The position numbers and the translations under genes are program-made. The notes under the pieces are model-generated. The model was given only the letters and a program-made list of their open reading frames with translations, was not told where the DNA came from and ran no database searches. From Desulfobacteraceae bacterium UBA2174 (GTDB taxonomy: Bacteria > Desulfobacterota > Desulfobacteria > Desulfobacterales > UBA2174), in contig DCWA01000039.1 in assembly GCA_002327445.1 (NCBI GenBank), positions 37,050 through 63,010 of the forward strand: a DNA stretch of 25,961 nt, given 5' to 3'. Positions 23,188 to 25,961 of this stretch are shown here, in pieces; positions within the stretch are counted from its first letter, which is position 1; each line of letters begins with the position of its first letter.

Positions 23188-23379
23188 TCAGGGAGCCTTG
23201 ACCACCGATCCGGACCGGATGCAGCGGGTGCAGACCATCAGCTTTTGGACACGGCCGTCCTTCAGGACCCGGACGCTTTGCAGATTGGGGTTGAAGCGGC
23301 GCTTGGTCAGGTTGTGGGCATGGCTGACATGATGTCCCACCTGCGGTTTCTTGCCGCAGATCTCGCAAACCTTGGACAT
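23188..23379 (-). CDS. rpmB: 50S ribosomal protein L28
   Basis: This 63-residue protein starts MSKVCEICGKKPQVGHHVSHAHN and has NPNLQSVRV; CEIC near the start and CTRC near the end form the zinc-type C+ L28. I chose ATG 23379 because GAGGAG lies nine bases upstream; ATG 23388 would abut that site. It sits after bamD with its own promoter. Confidence 0.97.
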   Translation of the reverse strand: MSKVCEICGKKPQVGHHVSHAHNLTKRRFNPNLQSVRVLKDGRVQKLMVCTRCIRSGSVVKAP

Positions 23380-23428
23380 GGATCGCATCTCCTCTTGAAA
23401 AAAAATCGAACGTCAGGCGAAAGCGGCT

Positions 23429-23457
23429 CCTATAGCGCACTCGCCCTGGCGTGTAAA
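23429..23457 (-). promoter_or_regulatory. rpmB promoter immediately after the bamD stop
   Basis: On the minus strand TTTACA (23457-23452), a 17-base spacer and TATAGG (23434-23429) form a strong match. The -35 begins one base after the bamD stop codon. A leader of about 43 nt is predicted. Confidence 0.75.
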
Positions 23458-23458
23458 G

Positions 23459-24151
23459 CTATTTGTCACTTTCCGGGTTCTTCTTGTCCGGCGCCTCTCC
23501 GGCGGCCTGGATTTCGGCCTCGCACCGGCTCAGGTACTGCAGGGTCGGGTAGTGCACTCCGACGTCGGGATATTCCGACAATACGCCCTTGAAGCGCTCC
23601 AGGGCCGCCTTGTAGCGTTTGGTGTCATAGTAGTAGCGGCCGACATAGAACTCATGCCCGGCGAGGCTTTTCAAGCAGTCGAGGCGATGGGCCGCCGCCG
23701 CGCGGGCGTACGGATCCCGGGGGAAACGCTCGATGAGCCGTCCGAAAACCTCCAGCGATTTGCGGGCGAAGGTCTGATCCCGATCCACCGTGTCCAGCCG
23801 GTCGAAGTGGCAGCGGCCGATCTGGTAAATCACGTAGGGAATCGCTTCGTTGCGGGGATGCAGATTCTCGAAGGATTCGTAGGCGGAGATCGCCTCCTCG
23901 TACTCCTTCAGCCGGTAGTGGGCATCGGCGATTTTCAGCTCGGCCAGGATGGCGAATTTACTGAACGGATACCAGTCCTTGAGTTTTTCGAAATGCTCGA
24001 TGGCGGTCTTGTAATTGCCGAATTCGTAGGCATCCATCCCCTCGCTGGCCAGTTCCGGAGCCGTCAGGTCCTCGCGGCTTTCGAACCAGGCGCAACCGGT
24101 CAGGAGAATGGCTACCATCAGCAATACAACGCCGATTCTTGGCTTGATCAT
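23459..24151 (-). CDS. bamD: Outer membrane assembly lipoprotein BamD
   Basis: This 230-residue lipoprotein belongs to the BAM complex that inserts beta-barrel proteins in the outer membrane. A signal peptide ends in lipobox LLTGC with lipidated C20. TPR-like helical repeats follow: MDAYEFGNYKTAIEHFEKL, AHYRLKEYEEAISAYESF and RYYYDTKRYKAALERF. The conserved HPRNEAIPYVIYQIG segment is typical. Its presence supports a Gram-negative host. GGAGG lies only two bases before the ATG, a short spacing. It follows trxA by 91 bp on the same strand; that gap contains two small hairpins (24191-24204 and 24211-24236). Confidence 0.95.
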   Translation of the reverse strand: MIKPRIGVVLLMVAILLTGCAWFESREDLTAPELASEGMDAYEFGNYKTAIEHFEKLKDWYPFSKFAILAELKIADAHYRLKEYEEAISAYESFENLHPRNEAIPYVIYQIGRCHFDRLDTVDRDQTFARKSLEVFGRLIERFPRDPYARAAAAHRLDCLKSLAGHEFYVGRYYYDTKRYKAALERFKGVLSEYPDVGVHYPTLQYLSRCEAEIQAAGEAPDKKNPESDK

Positions 24152-24242
24152 GGCCTCCGGGCACCTTTGTGAGAGTTGTGGTCTTTCCGGCCTGCCGGTG
24201 CAGGATCGTGGCCGGATTCCCGGCGGGGGATCCGGCGGCGGC

Positions 24243-24569
24243 CTAAAGGATGGACTTGAGGCTCTCTTCGAGCTTGCTCTTGGCCACCATGCCGATGATC
24301 TGGTCGGCCACCTTGCCGTCCTTGAAGAAAATCAATGTGGGAATGGCCTTGATGCCGAATCTGCCCGGGGTCATGGGATTTTCGTCCACGTTGCACTTGG
24401 CGAACTTGACCCGATCTCCGTAGGTCCGGGAAAGGTCGTGGATCACCGGCCCGATGGCCTTGCAGGGGCCGCACCACGGTGCCCAGAAATCCACCAGCAC
24501 CGGTTGCTGGGCCTGAAGAACTTCCGCATCGAAGCTGCTGTCGCTGATCTCTACAATATTGTCTGCCAT
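24243..24569 (-). CDS. trxA: Thioredoxin
   Basis: This 108-residue disulphide reductase has the active site WCGPC (32-36) and the cis-proline P77 in KAIPTLIFF. Length and fold order are standard. I prefer ATG 24569 (MADNIVEISD) because it gives the family's normal length; an in-frame ATG lies 12 bases upstream (24581) but overlaps the AAAGGA ribosome site. It has a near-consensus promoter and is followed by bamD. No signal peptide, so it is cytosolic. Confidence 0.96.
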   Translation of the reverse strand: MADNIVEISDSSFDAEVLQAQQPVLVDFWAPWCGPCKAIGPVIHDLSRTYGDRVKFAKCNVDENPMTPGRFGIKAIPTLIFFKDGKVADQIIGMVAKSKLEESLKSIL

Positions 24570-24632
24570 CTCTTTGATCATCCTTTCCGGGTGCCAGAAA
24601 CGGCTGCGGGCGGCCGCGAAAACAATTCGCAG

Positions 24633-24661
24633 ACTATAGTGGCCGGCGCCGGGATTGTCAA
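24633..24661 (-). promoter_or_regulatory. trxA promoter
   Basis: On the minus strand TTGACA (24661-24656), a 17-base spacer and TATAGT (24638-24633) match the sigma70 consensus almost perfectly. A leader of about 57 nt is predicted. A weaker TAGGAT at 24768-24773 on the + strand may serve purN. Confidence 0.8.
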
Positions 24662-24853
24662 TTCATCGCCAGCCGGGGAAAAGGCCGTCGACGCGGCTGG
24701 CCCCGCCGCCGCTCCGAACACCGACCTATCGTGATTTCCGGGTTTTCATCTCCAGGCCCTTTCGTGGTAGGATCCGCCTCCAGACGGATTTTTCCGGCCG
24801 GCCGCGATCGGCGGGCCGCACACCCTCTTCAGATTTGAAAGGAGCATGTCCGC

Positions 24854-25663
24854 ATGGAGACCGGACTTCGCATCGGCGCCTTGATTTCCAGCGGCGGCAC
24901 CAACCTGCAGGCCATCCTGGACGCCTGCGCCGGGAACGCCATCGACGGCCGGGTGGTCTTCGTGGGTGCCGACAACCCCAACGCCAGAGGGTTGGAGCGC
25001 GCCCGGAACTCCGAAGTGCCCACCTTCGTGGTGGATTACGCCCGCTTTATCGCGGCCTACCGGGCGGATCCGGGCAGCGTCCAACTCCCGGGGGATGCGG
25101 ACCTGGCCGACCTGGCCCGGCGGCAATCCCTCCTGCCTTCCGGCACCGATCCCGCCAGGATCCGGCGCTTTCTCCACACGCGGGTGGCGGCCGAGGCGGC
25201 CCTGCTGGAGGCCATGGCCGCCTATCCGTTCGATCTGCTGGTGCTGGCGGGCTTCATGCGCAACCTGACCCCCTACTTCATCGACCGCATCAACCTCGAT
25301 CCGCTCAAACCGCGGATCATGAACATCCACCCGGCCCTGCTGCCGGCCTTTCCCGGAACCGACGGCTACGGGGACACCTTCCGCTACGGTGCCAAGGTGG
25401 GCGGTTGCACGGTGCACTTCATCGACTACGGCGAGGACAACGGACCGATCATCGGCCAACAGGCCTTTGCGATCCAACCGGACGACACCCTGGAGAGCAT
25501 CCGGAGGAAAGGGCTGGAGCTGGAATGGCAGCTATATCCGGAGTGCATCCAACTTTACGCCGAAAACCGCCTGCGGGTCGTCGAACGCACCCACCATCTC
25601 CCCGACGGCCGCGTGTACCGGCGCGCCGTAGTGGAAATTCTCGCGAAAAATGCATCGGGTTGA
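24854..25663 (+). CDS. purN: Phosphoribosylglycinamide formyltransferase, long form
   Basis: The enzyme transfers a formyl group from 10-formyl-THF to GAR in purine synthesis. SSGGTNLQAI (12-21), NIHPALLPAFPG (N157, H159) and VHFIDYGEDNGPII (D195) supply the substrate loop and the Asn-His-Asp catalytic set. The protein is 269 residues, against about 200-215 usually. The excess lies mainly at about 64-113, before the LLVLAGFMR strand, plus a longer tail. AAAGGAG lies nine bases before ATG 24854. Catalytic residues are intact, so it is probably active. Another formyltransferase-fold enzyme is a less likely reading. Confidence 0.9.
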   Translation: METGLRIGALISSGGTNLQAILDACAGNAIDGRVVFVGADNPNARGLERARNSEVPTFVVDYARFIAAYRADPGSVQLPGDADLADLARRQSLLPSGTDPARIRRFLHTRVAAEAALLEAMAAYPFDLLVLAGFMRNLTPYFIDRINLDPLKPRIMNIHPALLPAFPGTDGYGDTFRYGAKVGGCTVHFIDYGEDNGPIIGQQAFAIQPDDTLESIRRKGLELEWQLYPECIQLYAENRLRVVERTHHLPDGRVYRRAVVEILAKNASG

Positions 25664-25674
25664 AAAAGACCCAA

Positions 25675-25709
25675 GGGACTACAGGGACTCAAAGTACTCA
25701 GGGGACTGA
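25675..25709 (+). repeat. 9-bp tandem repeat GGGACTNNN, four units
   Basis: GGGACT occurs at 25675, 25684 and 25702, and AGTACT at 25693, all exactly nine bases apart. The set lies just after the purN stop. It resembles the GTGGACNNN array at 10742-10786 in period and GGAC core. The stretch 25664-25961 has no credible gene. Confidence 0.8.
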
Positions 25710-25772
25710 CAACCTGTCTCAAAAGCGGGCAGATGGCGGCACTTCTTCTTCCCATATCGAGAGGCCACCAAG

Positions 25773-25807
25773 ATTCAAATTTCAAGTTTCCAGTTTCCAG
25801 TTTCAAA
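25773..25807 (+). repeat. 7-bp tandem repeat, five units (TTTCCAG-like)
   Basis: Consecutive heptamers read ATTCAAA, TTTCAAG, TTTCCAG, TTTCCAG, TTTCAAA. The array stands in the gene-free stretch after purN, about 65 bp beyond the 9-bp repeat. Confidence 0.8.
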
Positions 25808-25906
25808 TCGGGTGCGGCTCTTTTGCGACGACGTTCAAATTTATTGATATCAGCAAGTTAGCATGATTCGAGCATTATTTCCGGGGCTTATCCGGCCACA
25901 TAGCCA

Positions 25907-25960
25907 CTCGGCGGAGCGTTATCGGGGGGATACGGCCCCCCATTGAGCGCGTACGCCGAG
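25907..25960. repeat. Nested inverted repeat at the window edge
   Basis: CTCGGCG (25907-25913) pairs with CGCCGAG (25954-25960), GCG (25916-25918) with CGC (25948-25950), and G6 (25924-25929) with C6 (25936-25941) around a 6-base loop. It may be the end of an insertion element or a structured RNA; the window stops too soon to tell. Confidence 0.6.
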
Positions 25961-25961
25961 G

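Noticed and set aside
24655..25866. 403-codon + strand ORF over purN
   Set aside because: It is another frame of purN, Arg/Pro/Gly-rich, extended by repeat sequence at the 3' end.
25664..25961. CRISPR array
   Set aside because: Repeat units are 7 or 9 bases without 25-40-base repeats and unique spacers; none was seen elsewhere either.

Overview
The window looks like chromosomal DNA from a GC-rich Desulfobacterota bacterium (Desulfobacterales / Desulfosarcina-like; this placement is inferred from gene content and protein character, not from a search). Two parts differ sharply. Bases 1 to about 5800 are a lower-GC accessory block. Bases about 5817 to 25660 are dense housekeeping genes with very GC-rich codon use.

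Accessory block. A RecD2-type helicase C-terminus enters from the left edge on the + strand (3-446). Facing it is a minus-strand cassette: a MerR-type regulator (5430-4837), a Cro/C1-like HTH protein (4783-4568), an excisionase-like HTH protein (4568-4362), a possible 37-residue ORF (4354-4241), an 828-residue CHC2/TOPRIM primase fused to a DUF3987-type ATPase (4244-1758), and four small unknown proteins down to base 462. Most adjacent genes share ATGA or TAATG stop/start overlaps. No integrase, capsid or terminase gene is visible, so this looks like the control-and-replication module of a phage satellite, integrative element or remnant. Two copies of a CTCACGYGTGAG palindrome bracket the MerR-type gene. 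An ordered set of 9-mers (two direct, five G, two inverted) lies inside the coding sequence just downstream of the primase. Four A-tracts spaced exactly 10 bp apart lie between the cassette and the tRNA-Gln terminator.

Housekeeping part. gltX and tRNA-Gln(CTG) run on the minus strand; the tRNA has its own promoter overlapping the gltX stop. On the + strand follow rpmF-fabG-acpP-fabF-rpiB. A repeat-rich gap then leads to glyA, a dCMP-deaminase-family gene, nrdR, ribD, ribE, ribBA, ribH, nusB and a glyoxalase-II-like metallo-hydrolase gene. Further + strand genes are ispG, proS and a bifunctional (p)ppGpp synthetase/hydrolase gene. On the minus strand are trxA, bamD and rpmB, and a long-form purN follows on the + strand. 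The rib genes together encode the path from GTP and ribulose-5-phosphate to riboflavin, apart from the phosphatase step.

Several intergenic spaces hold short-period repeats: 9-bp GTGGACNNN (10742-10786), 9-bp GGGACTNNN (25675-25709) and 7-bp TTTCCAG-like (25773-25807). The window ends inside a GC-rich nested inverted repeat (25907-25960) that may be the edge of another element.
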